Numbered from the stretch's first letter, positions 16,946-25,323 are shown. The stretch: 64,000 nucleotides of DNA from an uncultured Oscillospiraceae bacterium (GCA_947629795.1 CANRFC010000008.1:16914-80913); one strand, 5' to 3'. Notes: generated by a model not told the origin, from the sequence alone. Numbers and translations: made by a program.

Positions 16946-18166
16946 TCATTCTCCTTTTCCAGGGCTGTCGGCCCTTCCGTTCACCGTGCAGGAGAGGTCT
17001 CCGTCGGAGACCTTCAAGTTCAGTTCATCGCCAGGGGCGGCGTCCTTCACCGACCGGACCACCCCCAGGGGCCCCCGGGCGATGGCGTAGCCCCGTGAGA
17101 GGACCTTCAGGGGGCTCAGGGCGTCCAGAGAAGCCGCCAGGCGGGCGAACCGCTCCCGGTCCTCCCCCAGGGCGGCAGTGAGCGCGTGGGTCAGCCGGTC
17201 CCGCTGGTAGTCCAGCAGCACCCGGCGGTCCTGGACCCAGGTCATGGGGTCCTGGAGGGCCCGGCACCGGGAGAACCGATCCAGCCGGATGCGCTCCTGG
17301 CGCAGCCGCTCCCCGCCGGCCTTGGCCAGACGGCGTTTCAGGTAGTCCAGGCGGGCATACTCCTCATTCTGGTCGGGCACCGCCAGCTCGGCGGCGTTGG
17401 AGGGGGTGGCGGCCCGCAGGTCGGCCACGTAGTCGGCGATGGTCACGTCGGGCTCGTGGCCCACGGCGGAGATGACGGGGATCTCCGAGGCGTAGATGGC
17501 CCGGGCCACCCCCTCGTCGTTGAAGCACCACAGGTCCTCCATGGACCCGCCTCCCCGGCCGGTGATGATGAGGTCGGCCAGGCGGTAGGCGTTGACCCAG
17601 GCGATGGCCCCGGCGATCTCGGCCGGAGCCTCGGCGCCCTGGACCCGGCAGGGGACCACATAGGCCTCCGCCATGGGCCACCGGGCCCCCAAGATGCGGA
17701 GCATGTCCCGCACCGCTGCCCCCGCGGGAGAGGTCACCAGGGCGATGCGTTTGGGGTACTTGGGAAGGGGCTTTTTGTGCTCCAGGTCGAAGAGCCCTTC
17801 GGCAGAGAGCCTGGCCTTAAGCTGCTCAAAGGCCACATGGAGGTCCCCCACCCCGTCGGGCTGGAGGACCGAGACATAGAGCTGATAGGCCCCGTCCCTG
17901 GGGAAGACGGTGATGCGGCCGTAGGCCACCACCATCATGCCGCTCTGGGGCCGGAAGCGGAGGGAGGAGGCCTCCCGCCGGAACAGGACGCAGCGGATGG
18001 CGCCCCCCTCGTCCTTCAGGGAAAAGTAGTGATGGCCCGAGGGATAGACCTTGTAGTTGGAGATCTCCCCCCGGATGAACACTCCGGTGAGGACCCTGTC
18101 GGAGTCCAGCATCCCCTTGATGTAGTTGTTGATCTGGGTGACCGAATAGACCGGGCGGGCATTCAT
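16946..18166 (-). CDS. xseA: exodeoxyribonuclease VII large subunit
   Basis: This is the 406-residue catalytic subunit. The N-terminal OB-fold (VFIRGEISNYKVYPSGHHYF) binds DNA. The central nuclease core includes ITGRGGGSMEDLWCFNDE and SAVGHEPDVTIADYVADLRA, and a coiled-coil C-terminal part follows. The ATG overlaps the preceding stop by 4 bases. Confidence 0.96.
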   Translation of the reverse strand: MNARPVYSVTQINNYIKGMLDSDRVLTGVFIRGEISNYKVYPSGHHYFSLKDEGGAIRCVLFRREASSLRFRPQSGMMVVAYGRITVFPRDGAYQLYVSVLQPDGVGDLHVAFEQLKARLSAEGLFDLEHKKPLPKYPKRIALVTSPAGAAVRDMLRILGARWPMAEAYVVPCRVQGAEAPAEIAGAIAWVNAYRLADLIITGRGGGSMEDLWCFNDEGVARAIYASEIPVISAVGHEPDVTIADYVADLRAATPSNAAELAVPDQNEEYARLDYLKRRLAKAGGERLRQERIRLDRFSRCRALQDPMTWVQDRRVLLDYQRDRLTHALTAALGEDRERFARLAASLDALSPLKVLSRGYAIARGPLGVVRSVKDAAPGDELNLKVSDGDLSCTVNGRADSPGKGE

Positions 18167-19095
18167 CCCTCACCGCCCCCTTCCAGCAGGCGGCGGCCCA
18201 GGATGGCCACCCCCAGAGCGTTGTCGGTGGAATACCGCGGCTCAGCGAAAATAGCCTGACAGGATCCCGTCAGCACATCCCGCAGCCGGGAGTTGGAGGC
18301 CACGCCCCCCGAGCAGAGCAGGGGCAGGCCGGGGTGGGCGTTCCGGGCGGCCGCGGTGACCTTCCGGATGACCCCGGCCAGGGTGTCTACGGTAAAAGCC
18401 GCCACGGCAGTGGAGTCGGCCCCGCCGGCAAGCAGCGCTTGGACCTGGTTCTCCATGCCGGACAGGGAGAACTCCAGGCCGTTCACTTTCACATCAAAAG
18501 GCCTGGGCCGCTCCCGGGCCTGCTGGGAGAGGGCATCCAGGGCCTTCCCCGCCGGGAAATCCAGGCCCAGCATCACCCCCGCCCGGTCGATGAGCTGCCC
18601 CGCCGCGATGTCGGTGGTGCCGCCGATGCGTTGGGCACGGACGTTGGCCCCCTGGGGCTCCACGTACAAGAGCTCGGTGGTGCCCCCCGAGAGATGCCAG
18701 GCCAGGAAGGGCCGCTCCAACAAATCGAGCCGCCCGGCGGACCAGGCGGCAGCGGCCAGATGTCCCTGCTGGTGGGAGACGGCAAAGAAGGGCACCCCAA
18801 AAGCGGAGGCCAGGCTCCGCCCCAGGCTCTCTCCCGCCAGGAAACAGGGCATATAAGAGCCCTCCACCGCCCGGGGGCGGGTGGAGGCACACACGGCGGA
18901 GATCTCCTTCAGCTCCCCCAGCTCCTCAAGCCGCCCGGGCAGCGCCTTCACATGCTGGAACAGGGCGTCGGACTGGCGAAGGCCCTTCTCCCCCGGCCGT
19001 ACCTCCAGGAGCTTGCCGGAATTGCGGCCGGTCCGGCCGTCAAAGAGGGCGGCGGAGGTGGTGTAGTTGCTGGTGTCCAGCCCCAAGACCGTCAT
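18163..19095 (-). CDS. TsaD/Gcp-like paralog (O-sialoglycoprotein endopeptidase-like)
   Basis: This 310-residue ASKHA-fold protein begins MTVLGLDTSNYTTSAALFDG at the ATG at 19095, overlapping the nusB stop. GGAGG lies about 10 bases upstream. It keeps the HxxxH pair (HQQGH), LSGGTTELLYVE and the late LCSGGVASNSRLRDVL of the TsaD family. True TsaD makes the t6A37 tRNA modification and normally lies near tsaB/E or groEL. Clostridia often carry this second copy beside nusB and xseA. Its role there is not established, so I do not call it tsaD. The conserved metal ligands argue against a dead protein. Confidence 0.85.
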   Translation of the reverse strand: MTVLGLDTSNYTTSAALFDGRTGRNSGKLLEVRPGEKGLRQSDALFQHVKALPGRLEELGELKEISAVCASTRPRAVEGSYMPCFLAGESLGRSLASAFGVPFFAVSHQQGHLAAAAWSAGRLDLLERPFLAWHLSGGTTELLYVEPQGANVRAQRIGGTTDIAAGQLIDRAGVMLGLDFPAGKALDALSQQARERPRPFDVKVNGLEFSLSGMENQVQALLAGGADSTAVAAFTVDTLAGVIRKVTAAARNAHPGLPLLCSGGVASNSRLRDVLTGSCQAIFAEPRYSTDNALGVAILGRRLLEGGGEG

Positions 19096-19580
19096 GCCTG
19101 GGGCGCCTCCCCGGCGGGGGCCTCCGGGACGGTCTCCCCCAGCTCCTGGCGGACGAAGGAGCCCAGGATGCCGTTGACAAAGGCGCACAGCTCGCTCTCC
19201 TCGTAGTGTTTGGTGAGCTCCACCGCCTCGTTGATGGCGGCGGCGTTGGGCACGTCGCCCATGTATAAAATTTCAAACAGGCACACCCGCAGGATGGACA
19301 CCACCACCCGGGGGATGCGGCTGATCTTCCAGCCGATGGCGTACTTGGAGATGTAGCCGTCCAGCTCCTCCCGCTTCTCATCCACGCCCCGGACCAGGGT
19401 CTCGATATAGGCCCGCTGCTCCACATTGGGAAACTCGGCGTACAGCGGCTCCTCCTGGCCGATGAGCTCAAAGGTCCGGCGGGTCAGAGCCTGGGCAAGG
19501 AGCTCGTCGGGGCTGAGCTGAGAAAAGCCCATCTCGAAGACGAGATGGACGGCGATCTCCCGGGCGGCGCTTCTGGTCAT
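19092..19580 (-). CDS. nusB: transcription antitermination factor NusB
   Basis: NusB with S10 (NusE) binds boxA RNA during rRNA antitermination. The 162-residue helical protein begins MTRSAAREIAVHLVFEM, and the core DEKREELDGYISKYAIGWKI and AAAINEAVELTKHYE are recognisable. It is the first gene of the long minus-strand housekeeping run, with a likely promoter about 60 bases upstream. Confidence 0.93.
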   Translation of the reverse strand: MTRSAAREIAVHLVFEMGFSQLSPDELLAQALTRRTFELIGQEEPLYAEFPNVEQRAYIETLVRGVDEKREELDGYISKYAIGWKISRIPRVVVSILRVCLFEILYMGDVPNAAAINEAVELTKHYEESELCAFVNGILGSFVRQELGETVPEAPAGEAPQA

Positions 19581-19641
19581 GGGGGTCCCTCCCTAACATC
19601 AGGCCCAAGGGCCTGGATATCCATTTTCAAGTGTATATACG

Positions 19642-19647
19642 ATTATA
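19642..19647 (-). promoter_or_regulatory. -10 element upstream of nusB
   Basis: TATAAT on the minus strand lies 62 bases before the nusB start. The -35 (T-rich, about 17 bases upstream) is weak. It is the only good candidate for driving nusB and the genes after it. Confidence 0.45.
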
Positions 19648-19711
19648 CACGCTTATATGCAAAAAGAAAAGCCCCTTTTCAAAAAAGGAGCTTTCTTTTT
19701 TTCACGGCAAA

Positions 19712-19746
19712 ACGCCTGGGACGGGGGAAGCCCTCGTCCCAGGCGT
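19712..19746 (-). terminator. terminator after asp23
   Basis: A 12-bp stem (ACGCCTGGGACG with CGTCCCAGGCGT) lies 14 bases past the asp23 stop and is followed by TTTT on the minus strand. A second A/T-rich dyad (19668-19699) lies just beyond. Confidence 0.75.
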
Positions 19747-19759
19747 GTACAGCCCTTGC

Positions 19760-20158
19760 TCAGCCCTGGGCGGCCTTCCGGGGATGCTCGAAGGTGACCC
19801 CGGCCACGTGGATGTTCACCGCCTCCACCGTGAAGCCGGTGGCGTTCTCGATGGCGGCGCACACGGCGTTCTGGGCGGCCTTGGCCACCTCCTGGACGGA
19901 GGAGCCGTAGCGCACCAGGATGGACAGGTCCACGGCCACAGTGCTCTCGCTCACCGTCACCCGGACCCCCCGGCTCAGGTTCTTCTTGCCCAGCATCTCG
20001 GCCAGGTTGGAGCCCAGATTCCCCGCCAGAGAGCCCACGCCCTCCACGTCCAGCACGGCGGCGGCGGCAGTGACGGCCAGCACGTCCTCGGAGATATGGA
20101 TGGCGCCCAGCTCATCGGGGCAGGAGATGTATTCCTTGCTGTCTGCCATGGTTTTCAC
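19760..20158 (-). CDS. Asp23/Gls24 family envelope stress response protein
   Basis: The 132-residue product has the Asp23 core: IHISEDVLAVTAAAAVLDVEGV, then VTVSESTVAVDLSILVRYG and NVHVAGVTFE-like NIHVAGVTFEH near the C-terminus. Staphylococcal Asp23 is membrane-anchored and abundant under alkaline stress; clostridial copies of this size are often called YqhY and are linked to fatty-acid synthesis control. Here it is monocistronic, with its own strong promoter and terminator. Confidence 0.9.
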   Translation of the reverse strand: MKTMADSKEYISCPDELGAIHISEDVLAVTAAAAVLDVEGVGSLAGNLGSNLAEMLGKKNLSRGVRVTVSESTVAVDLSILVRYGSSVQEVAKAAQNAVCAAIENATGFTVEAVNIHVAGVTFEHPRKAAQG

Positions 20159-20205
20159 GTTCCTTTCCTGTGGTAAACAAGTCGGCTCGATGGATAGTTG
20201 CTATT

Positions 20206-20233
20206 ATTATACCACATAAAGGAGAAAAAACAA
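20206..20233 (-). promoter_or_regulatory. sigma-A promoter of asp23
   Basis: On the minus strand TTGTTT (20233-20228) and TATAAT (20211-20206) are separated by 16 bases. They lie 48 bases before the asp23 start. Confidence 0.75.
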
Positions 20234-20260
20234 CCTCGAATTTCGCTCCCGCCGGCGCTG

Positions 20261-20842
20261 TTACCCCTGGGCCTCGATGATGGTGATCTGAGACGCCGGG
20301 ACCCCGGTCTCATTGGTGACGATCTCGGTGATCCGGGCGGCGTCGGCGTCCTGAAGGCCGTTCTCGGTGGCCGAGACCACCACCGACACCCCGCCGTCGC
20401 TGATGAAGGTCACGCAGTCGTCGTAGCCCTTGGCGATGATGAGGTTCTCGATCTGGGCCTCCGAGACGGTGGCGTCGGCCAGGGTCTCGATGGCCGCCCC
20501 GGCCTCGGCCCGGGCTCCCTCTTCGGCGGTCTCGCTGTCCATGGTGTCCCGGAGCATGGCCAGGGCGCTGTCCCGGGCCTGCTGGCGGTTGAGCCGGGCC
20601 GAGGCGAAGTACCCGGTGGACACCCCGGTGGGGGCGGGCGTCCCGCTCTCGGCGGGGGCGGTCGAGCCTGAGGGCTGGGCCGAGGGCAGCAGGGCGTCGC
20701 TCTTGGCCCCCACCATCTCAGCCTGGCCCAGGGTCTTCCCCACGTCGGCGTCCTCGATGTGGTAGGACCAGTTGAGATACACCGCCACGCACACGAACAG
20801 GACGATGGCGGCCACCACCGCGTTGCGCTTCCAGAGCTTCAT
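20261..20842 (-). CDS. spoIIIAH: stage III sporulation protein AH
   Basis: SpoIIIAH sits in the mother-cell membrane and pairs with SpoIIQ of the forespore to form the feeding-tube channel. The 193-residue protein has one N-terminal membrane helix (AVVAAIVLFVCVAVYLNW). A low-complexity linker and the YscJ/FliF-like ring domain follow (DSALAMLRDTMDSETAEEGA to ITEIVTNETGVPASQITII). The start is the ATG at 20842 with GGAGG upstream. It is the last gene of the operon. Confidence 0.93.
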   Translation of the reverse strand: MKLWKRNAVVAAIVLFVCVAVYLNWSYHIEDADVGKTLGQAEMVGAKSDALLPSAQPSGSTAPAESGTPAPTGVSTGYFASARLNRQQARDSALAMLRDTMDSETAEEGARAEAGAAIETLADATVSEAQIENLIIAKGYDDCVTFISDGGVSVVVSATENGLQDADAARITEIVTNETGVPASQITIIEAQG

Positions 20843-20936
20843 AGCAATTCCTCCCCAAATTTTCCTATATTGTTTGGATATCCTTCTCCCCCGTCTCCCG
20901 GCCGGAGGCGGGCGGCGGACCAAGTTCACAGGCGGC

Positions 20937-21449
20937 TCACCCGCCCTTGCAGACCGAGATGCGGTCCGCCCCCAGACCGGTGAGGGCAGAGACCGCCTGG
21001 GTCAGGGCCAGCCTGACCTGGGGCTGCCCCGCCCCGGGAGAGACCACCAGGGCCCCCCGGTATCCGGGGGAGAGCTGCTGGAGCTCCACCGCCCTCTCGC
21101 TGCCGGAGCCCTGATCGGCCAGCACCACCGTGCTCTCCTCCTGGGTCTCCTCTCCGCTCCACTTGGAGGAGGTGTCCCTGGCCACCACCTGCCGGGGTCC
21201 CCCCTCCAGGGTGAGCACCACCGTCACCTCCCCCGCCCCCTCCACCTGGGAGAGGGCCTTTTCCAGCTTTTTCTCCAGCTCCCCGGTCTCGAAGAGGCCC
21301 GTTTGGAGCACCTCCGCCGTCTCCTTTGTCCCCCCTCCGTCCCCCGTGGGCCAGAGGAGGAGCACCACCCCCACCGCCGCCACCAGCAGGACGTATTTGT
21401 ACTTCTCCAGGGCCTTGGCCAATCGTTCGGCCCATTCCTTTCCCTTCAT
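20937..21449 (-). CDS. spoIIIAG: stage III sporulation protein AG
   Basis: SpoIIIAG forms the large ring of the mother-cell/forespore channel. The 170-residue product begins MKGKEWAERLAKALEKYKYV, followed by one membrane helix (LLVAAVGVVLLLWP). Its periplasmic domain contains LEKKLEKALSQVEGAGEVTVVLTLE and AVSALTGLGADRISVCKGG, typical of the family. The ATG overlaps the spoIIIAF stop by 4 bases. Confidence 0.93.
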   Translation of the reverse strand: MKGKEWAERLAKALEKYKYVLLVAAVGVVLLLWPTGDGGGTKETAEVLQTGLFETGELEKKLEKALSQVEGAGEVTVVLTLEGGPRQVVARDTSSKWSGEETQEESTVVLADQGSGSERAVELQQLSPGYRGALVVSPGAGQPQVRLALTQAVSALTGLGADRISVCKGG

Positions 21450-21925
21450 GGCTCCCCCTCTCTCCAGCTCTGGCGCTCCGGAGGGATGTTCAGCTCCTCC
21501 TCCAGCGCCGCCGAGAGCTTCCTTTGCTGTGCCGGCGTCCACGTCCCGGTGAGCTCCACGCTCCACGGGACGTCCCAGCCGTTCTCATCGGGACCCACGG
21601 TGACCGCGGCGGTGACCGCCGCCCCCAGACCGGCCCCTTTGTCCGCAATATATGCGGCGGTCTTTTCGGCTATGACCTGGTTTTGGACGTCCCTGACGCT
21701 TTGGGCGGCGTCCCCAGTCTCCACCAGGCCGTATCCCGCCGCCGTCACCGCCAGGGCCTCCCAGTCCAGCCGCCCCAGGGGCCCCAGGGCCGACAGGAGG
21801 AGCACCAGCCCTCCCACCAGCCGCAGGACCTTCTTCACCGCCCCCTCGGGGGTGAGGGAGAGGGCCAGGGCCACCGCCAGGGCCGCCGCCGTCACCCCCA
21901 GCAGCCACTCCCGCAGAAGGCTCAT
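21446..21925 (-). CDS. spoIIIAF: stage III sporulation protein AF
   Basis: The 159-residue protein has two N-terminal membrane helices (REWLLGVTAAALAVALALSL and VLRLVGGLVLLLSALGPL). A soluble ring-forming domain follows. Its identity rests on its position between AE and AG and on the MSLLREWLLGVTAAA start. The ATG at 21925 overlaps the AE stop by 4 bases. Confidence 0.9.
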   Translation of the reverse strand: MSLLREWLLGVTAAALAVALALSLTPEGAVKKVLRLVGGLVLLLSALGPLGRLDWEALAVTAAGYGLVETGDAAQSVRDVQNQVIAEKTAAYIADKGAGLGAAVTAAVTVGPDENGWDVPWSVELTGTWTPAQQRKLSAALEEELNIPPERQSWREGEP

Positions 21926-23022
21926 GGGCTCACCGCCTTGATGGAAGTGATGATGGCGATGTACAGAATGGCTGCCCCCGTCCCGGTCATGCCCAGCTCC
22001 AGGGCGAAGGCCGAGCCCACCGCGTCGATGAGCCCCGACAGGGGCCCCGGGGTCACCGTGGCCGCCAGGGCCGCCGTGAGCTTGTAGACCAGATAGTGGC
22101 ACCCCAGGCGCAGGAAGGGAGCGAAGCACACCCCCAGCACCGCCAGCAGCCCCACCACTCCCACCGAGCTCTTGAGTACCCCCGCCCCGGCCACCACGGT
22201 CTCCGAGGCGTCGGAGAGGATGCCCCCCACCACCGGGACCATCCCCGAGATGGCGGTGCGGGCGGCCTTCTGGGCCAGGGCGTCGGCGTTTCCCGACACC
22301 GCCCCGGTCACCGACAGGTAGAGCACGAACCCGGTGACCAGGGCGGAGAGGAGCCCGGTGACCGCCCACTTGAGCAGAGCCGCCAGCCGGCTCAGTCCCT
22401 GGCAGTCCACGGCGGCGTGGCCCACCGAGGCGGCCACGTAGCCGTAGACCAGGGGGCTGAGCAGGCTGTTGGTCACCGCCAGCAAAAGGGTGAGGAACAT
22501 GAGCGTGGCGCTCTGCCTTGCGGCGGCGGAGATGGGGGTCCCGGCGGCGGCGCAGGCCGCCGTCACCACCGGCATCAGCAGGGCGGAAAAGCCCTGGAGC
22601 TCCTCCAGGGCCGCCCGCCCCAGGCCCATGAGGGTATGTACGTCGGCGGCGGCGATGGCGGCGATGGCCGCCGCCCCCGCCAGCCGGGCCGGGTCCAGGC
22701 CCCCGTCGCTCCCCAGGGTGTCCCCCACCTGCCGGGTGAGCCCGCACAGCAGGCACACCGTGAGCAAGGCCACCCCGCTGCCCAACGCCCCCCGGAGGGC
22801 GCTCCCCGCCTGCTCGCCGCCCTGTTCCAGGATGGCCCGGGCCCCGGCGGCAAAGTCCCCGGGGGCAATGTCCTCCAGGTCCAGGTAGCCGTCCAGGTAC
22901 TCCTCCGCCACCCGGGAGAGCTTGTCCACCCCCAGTTCCTCCTCCAAGGCCCCCTCCACCCCCGCCGCGGCGGCGGGAAGGGTGAGGCACCCCAGAAGGA
23001 GCAGGACCAGCAGCCCCCTCAT
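21922..23022 (-). CDS. spoIIIAE: stage III sporulation protein AE
   Basis: This 366-residue polytopic membrane protein starts with a signal-like segment (MRGLLVLLLLGCLTLPAAAA). It contains the family hallmarks LEELQGFSALLMPVVTAACA, GGILSDASETVVAGAGVLKSS-type sequence and a C-terminal membrane block. It is probably part of the export-like base of the channel. I use the ATG at 23022 overlapping the AD stop; the open frame upstream is not SpoIIIAE-like. Confidence 0.93.
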   Translation of the reverse strand: MRGLLVLLLLGCLTLPAAAAGVEGALEEELGVDKLSRVAEEYLDGYLDLEDIAPGDFAAGARAILEQGGEQAGSALRGALGSGVALLTVCLLCGLTRQVGDTLGSDGGLDPARLAGAAAIAAIAAADVHTLMGLGRAALEELQGFSALLMPVVTAACAAAGTPISAAARQSATLMFLTLLLAVTNSLLSPLVYGYVAASVGHAAVDCQGLSRLAALLKWAVTGLLSALVTGFVLYLSVTGAVSGNADALAQKAARTAISGMVPVVGGILSDASETVVAGAGVLKSSVGVVGLLAVLGVCFAPFLRLGCHYLVYKLTAALAATVTPGPLSGLIDAVGSAFALELGMTGTGAAILYIAIITSIKAVSP

Positions 23023-23402
23023 AATAAGCCCTGGAGGGTGTCGAAGACGGTCTCTACCAGGGGCAGAGCGGTGAAGAGGGCCAGGGCGGCCCCGGCGGTC
23101 TCCAGAAAGGCGGCCACGCCCCCCTCCCCCGCGTCCCGGCACACCGCGGCCCCCAGCCGGGTAAAGACCCCGATGCCCACGATCTTCACCACCCCGCGCC
23201 ACACCTGGACCGAGATCCCCGCCTGCCGGGCCAGGGAGTCCATGAGCCCCCGCACCGCCGAGAGGGCGTCCAGAGCCTCCCACAGCAGCAGGCACCCCGC
23301 CGTCAGGGACAGGCACAGGGCGATCTCCGGGACCTGCTTTTTCAGGATGAGGGCGCACAGGGCGGCAATTACCGCGATGGCGCACAGCCTTCCCATCTCC
23401 AT
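23019..23402 (-). CDS. spoIIIAD: stage III sporulation protein AD
   Basis: The 127-residue membrane protein has four hydrophobic segments. The family stretch runs GISVQVWRGVVKIVGIGVFT and AAVCRDAGEGGVAAFLETAG. It lies 6 bases after spoIIIAC and overlaps spoIIIAE by 4. Confidence 0.93.
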   Translation of the reverse strand: MEMGRLCAIAVIAALCALILKKQVPEIALCLSLTAGCLLLWEALDALSAVRGLMDSLARQAGISVQVWRGVVKIVGIGVFTRLGAAVCRDAGEGGVAAFLETAGAALALFTALPLVETVFDTLQGLL

Positions 23403-23408
23403 GGCCGC

Positions 23409-23603
23409 TCATAGCCCGAACAGCCCCTTGACCAGGGCGAACAGGTCGCTGATCTTCTGGACCACCATCATCAGCACCACCACCAGCCCCGCCAGGGTGG
23501 TGAGCATGGCCTGCTCGTCCCGGCCGGAGCGGGAGAGGACCTGGTTGAGGACCGCCACCAGGATGCCAATGGCGGCGATGCGAAAGATAAAGTCAACGTC
23601 CAT
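23409..23603 (-). CDS. spoIIIAC: stage III sporulation protein AC
   Basis: This small, 64-residue protein has two membrane helices and typical family sequence (MDVDFIFRIAAIGILVAVLN, ...LNQVLSRSGRDEQAML). The start is the ATG at 23603, 22 bases after spoIIIAB and preceded by a GGAAAGAGGGAAGAG purine run. Confidence 0.94.
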   Translation of the reverse strand: MDVDFIFRIAAIGILVAVLNQVLSRSGRDEQAMLTTLAGLVVVLMMVVQKISDLFALVKGLFGL

Positions 23604-23625
23604 TCTCTTCCCTCTTTCCTTCGTT

Positions 23626-24135
23626 TTACAATAGGACCACCGCCAGCAGCAGCCCCAGAGTAAGTCCCACGGCGGCGTAGGAGCGTCCCTCCTCCCGCCG
23701 CCGGGCCGCAAGCCGCCGGGCGGTCTCCTCCAGCTCCCGCCGGGCGGCGGCTGCCGCCTGGGTCTGGGCCTCCACGTCGTACCGCCCCAGCACCGCCCCC
23801 AGCTCCAGAAGGGGCCGGCGGTCCTCGTCGGTGAGGGCGTCCAGCTTGGCAAGGCCCGCCCTCCACAGCGTGGGAAAGTCCACCTCCCCCAGCCGGGGCA
23901 GACCCCGGGCCACCTCCCGGAAGAGGCCGGCGGCGGGCTCCGGAGCGCTCCGGGCCAGGCGCTCCATGAGCTCGGGGGTGGCCGGGGCCCGGAGGGCCAG
24001 CTCGCTCTCCAGCAGGCCCAGAGCGGCGGCGAGGGCGTTGAGGGCATCCACCCGCCGGGTCAGCTCTCCCGCCGCCCCCAGGCCCAGAGCCAGCCCGCCC
24101 CCTGCCAGGAGGGCCGCCCCCACCAGCTTCAGCAT
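23626..24135 (-). CDS. spoIIIAB: stage III sporulation protein AB
   Basis: The 169-residue product has an N-terminal membrane segment, a helical soluble domain distantly like type II secretion GspF, and a C-terminal membrane anchor. The ATG at 24135 lies inside the last codons of spoIIIAA, with GGAGGAATTGCC in front. Sequence conservation in this protein is low, so operon position is the main support. Confidence 0.9.
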   Translation of the reverse strand: MLKLVGAALLAGGGLALGLGAAGELTRRVDALNALAAALGLLESELALRAPATPELMERLARSAPEPAAGLFREVARGLPRLGEVDFPTLWRAGLAKLDALTDEDRRPLLELGAVLGRYDVEAQTQAAAAARRELEETARRLAARRREEGRSYAAVGLTLGLLLAVVLL

Positions 24136-24998
24136 GGCAATTCCTCCACGGCATATTGGAAGCCGCCCCCCTCCCGGCGGAGGGTCACCAGCCGGTCGAA
24201 GAGCCCCCGGCGGAGCAGGTCCCGGTAGAGCCTGCGCCGGCGCAGATCCTCCAGGCTCCCGCCGTGGGCGGTGGCCAGGAGCCGGACCCCGCAGTTGGCG
24301 CAGGTCTCCAGGGCGGCGCAATCCGCCGGGTCGGTGACCTCGTCGCAGGCCAAAAGCCGGGGGTTCATGCCCCGCAGGAGCATCAGAAGGCCCTCCGCCT
24401 TGGGGAAGCCGTCCAGAATGTCGGTGCGCTCCCCCACGTCGAACTGGGGCTCGCCCCGCCACAGGGCGGCCACCTCCCCCCGCTCGTCGCACAGCCCCAC
24501 CCGGACCCCGCCGTCGGACAGCAGCCGCACCAGGTCCCGGAGAAGGGTGGTCTTCCCCGCCCCCGGGGGCGCCAGGAGCAGCGCCCCCCGGAACGCCCCC
24601 AGCTCTTGCAGGACCTCCGCCCCGCAGCCGGGGACCTCCCGGGCGACGCGGATGTTGATGGAAGAAAGGCTCCCCAGGCCCCGGTCCTGGGCGGCGGCCT
24701 GACCGCACAGCCCCAGCCGGCAGCCTCCCCGCAGAGTGAACCACCCCCGGCGCACCTTCTCCAGGGCCGCGTGGGCGCTGGCCTGGGTGGCGATCTCCAG
24801 GACCCGCTCCAGGTCGTCAGTACCCACCTCCGCCGCCCCCTCCAGGGGCAGCTCCTCCTCGCCCATCACCACCGTGGGCCGCCGCAGGGCCCGCAGACGC
24901 AGCTCCTCGGCCCCCTCCCGGACCTGCGCCGGCAGCGCCATGGCCCGCTGCCGCAGCCCCGGGGGCAGCACCGCCGCCGCCCGCTCAAATGGCTCCAT
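24129..24998 (-). CDS. spoIIIAA: stage III sporulation protein AA (ATPase)
   Basis: SpoIIIAA is the secretion-type ATPase of the SpoIIIA-SpoIIQ channel. The 289-residue protein has Walker A APPGAGKTTLLRDLVRLL (residues ~139-156), then VGLCDERGEVAALWRG, the Walker B-like LLACDEVTDPADCAAL and the late LLATAHGGSLEDLRRR. It is the first gene of the operon and follows a probable sigma-E promoter. A divergent HTH regulator is not present. Confidence 0.95.
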   Translation of the reverse strand: MEPFERAAAVLPPGLRQRAMALPAQVREGAEELRLRALRRPTVVMGEEELPLEGAAEVGTDDLERVLEIATQASAHAALEKVRRGWFTLRGGCRLGLCGQAAAQDRGLGSLSSINIRVAREVPGCGAEVLQELGAFRGALLLAPPGAGKTTLLRDLVRLLSDGGVRVGLCDERGEVAALWRGEPQFDVGERTDILDGFPKAEGLLMLLRGMNPRLLACDEVTDPADCAALETCANCGVRLLATAHGGSLEDLRRRRLYRDLLRRGLFDRLVTLRREGGGFQYAVEELPC

Positions 24999-25043
24999 CC
25001 CCTGTCCCTCCTCTTTGGTATCGCTTCTGTTGTCGCTGAGCTA

Positions 25044-25072
25044 TATCTATGAGGGCTCGTCCCCCGATATGC
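25044..25072 (-). promoter_or_regulatory. probable sigma-E promoter of the spoIIIA operon
   Basis: On the minus strand GCATATC (25072-25066) and CATAGATA (25051-25044) are separated by 14 bases. This resembles the mother-cell sigma-E pattern (KMATATT-N14-CATACAHT). The position, 46 bases before spoIIIAA, fits sigma-E control of spoIIIA in B. subtilis. Confidence 0.65.
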
Positions 25073-25311
25073 AAAAAAGCGCCGGACAGCCATATGACTG
25101 TCCGGCACTTCAGCCTGTCAAAAAAGCCTTTCCAGGCTTTTTTGACAGGCTGCGCACTTTTTGAACAAGTTCAAAAAGTTGATCAAAATAAATGAAAGGG
25201 GACCCTGACGGTCCCCTTTCACACTTTTCCTCCCTCCGAAACCTTTGGGCTTTCCCTCTTTTTTGACACTCTGAAGCGCCGGACAGCCCACGACTGTCGG
25301 CGCTTTCTTTT
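25073..25311. repeat. MITE-like inverted-repeat element between gpsA and spoIIIAA
   Basis: About 56-base imperfect inverted repeats (25073-25128 and 25256-25311) share GCGCCGGACAG and CTTCAG..TGTCAAAAAAG. They flank a non-coding core. Inside are further hairpins: 25111-25152 (CAGCCTGTCAAAAAAGCC with its complement), 25157-25178 (CTTTTTGAAC-AA-GTTCAAAAAG) and 25195-25219 (AAAGGGGACC with GGTCCCCTTT). No transposase is present. The hairpins may also serve as terminators for gpsA. This accounts for the whole 325-base gap. Confidence 0.7.
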
Positions 25312-25323
25312 GATTGGGTGGGT

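Noticed and set aside
21446..24744. Long versions of spoIIIAF, AE, AC and AB with extended N-termini
   Set aside because: The extra parts are Gly/Pro/Arg-rich translations of the neighbouring genes in another frame. The ATGA-coupled starts give family-typical lengths.
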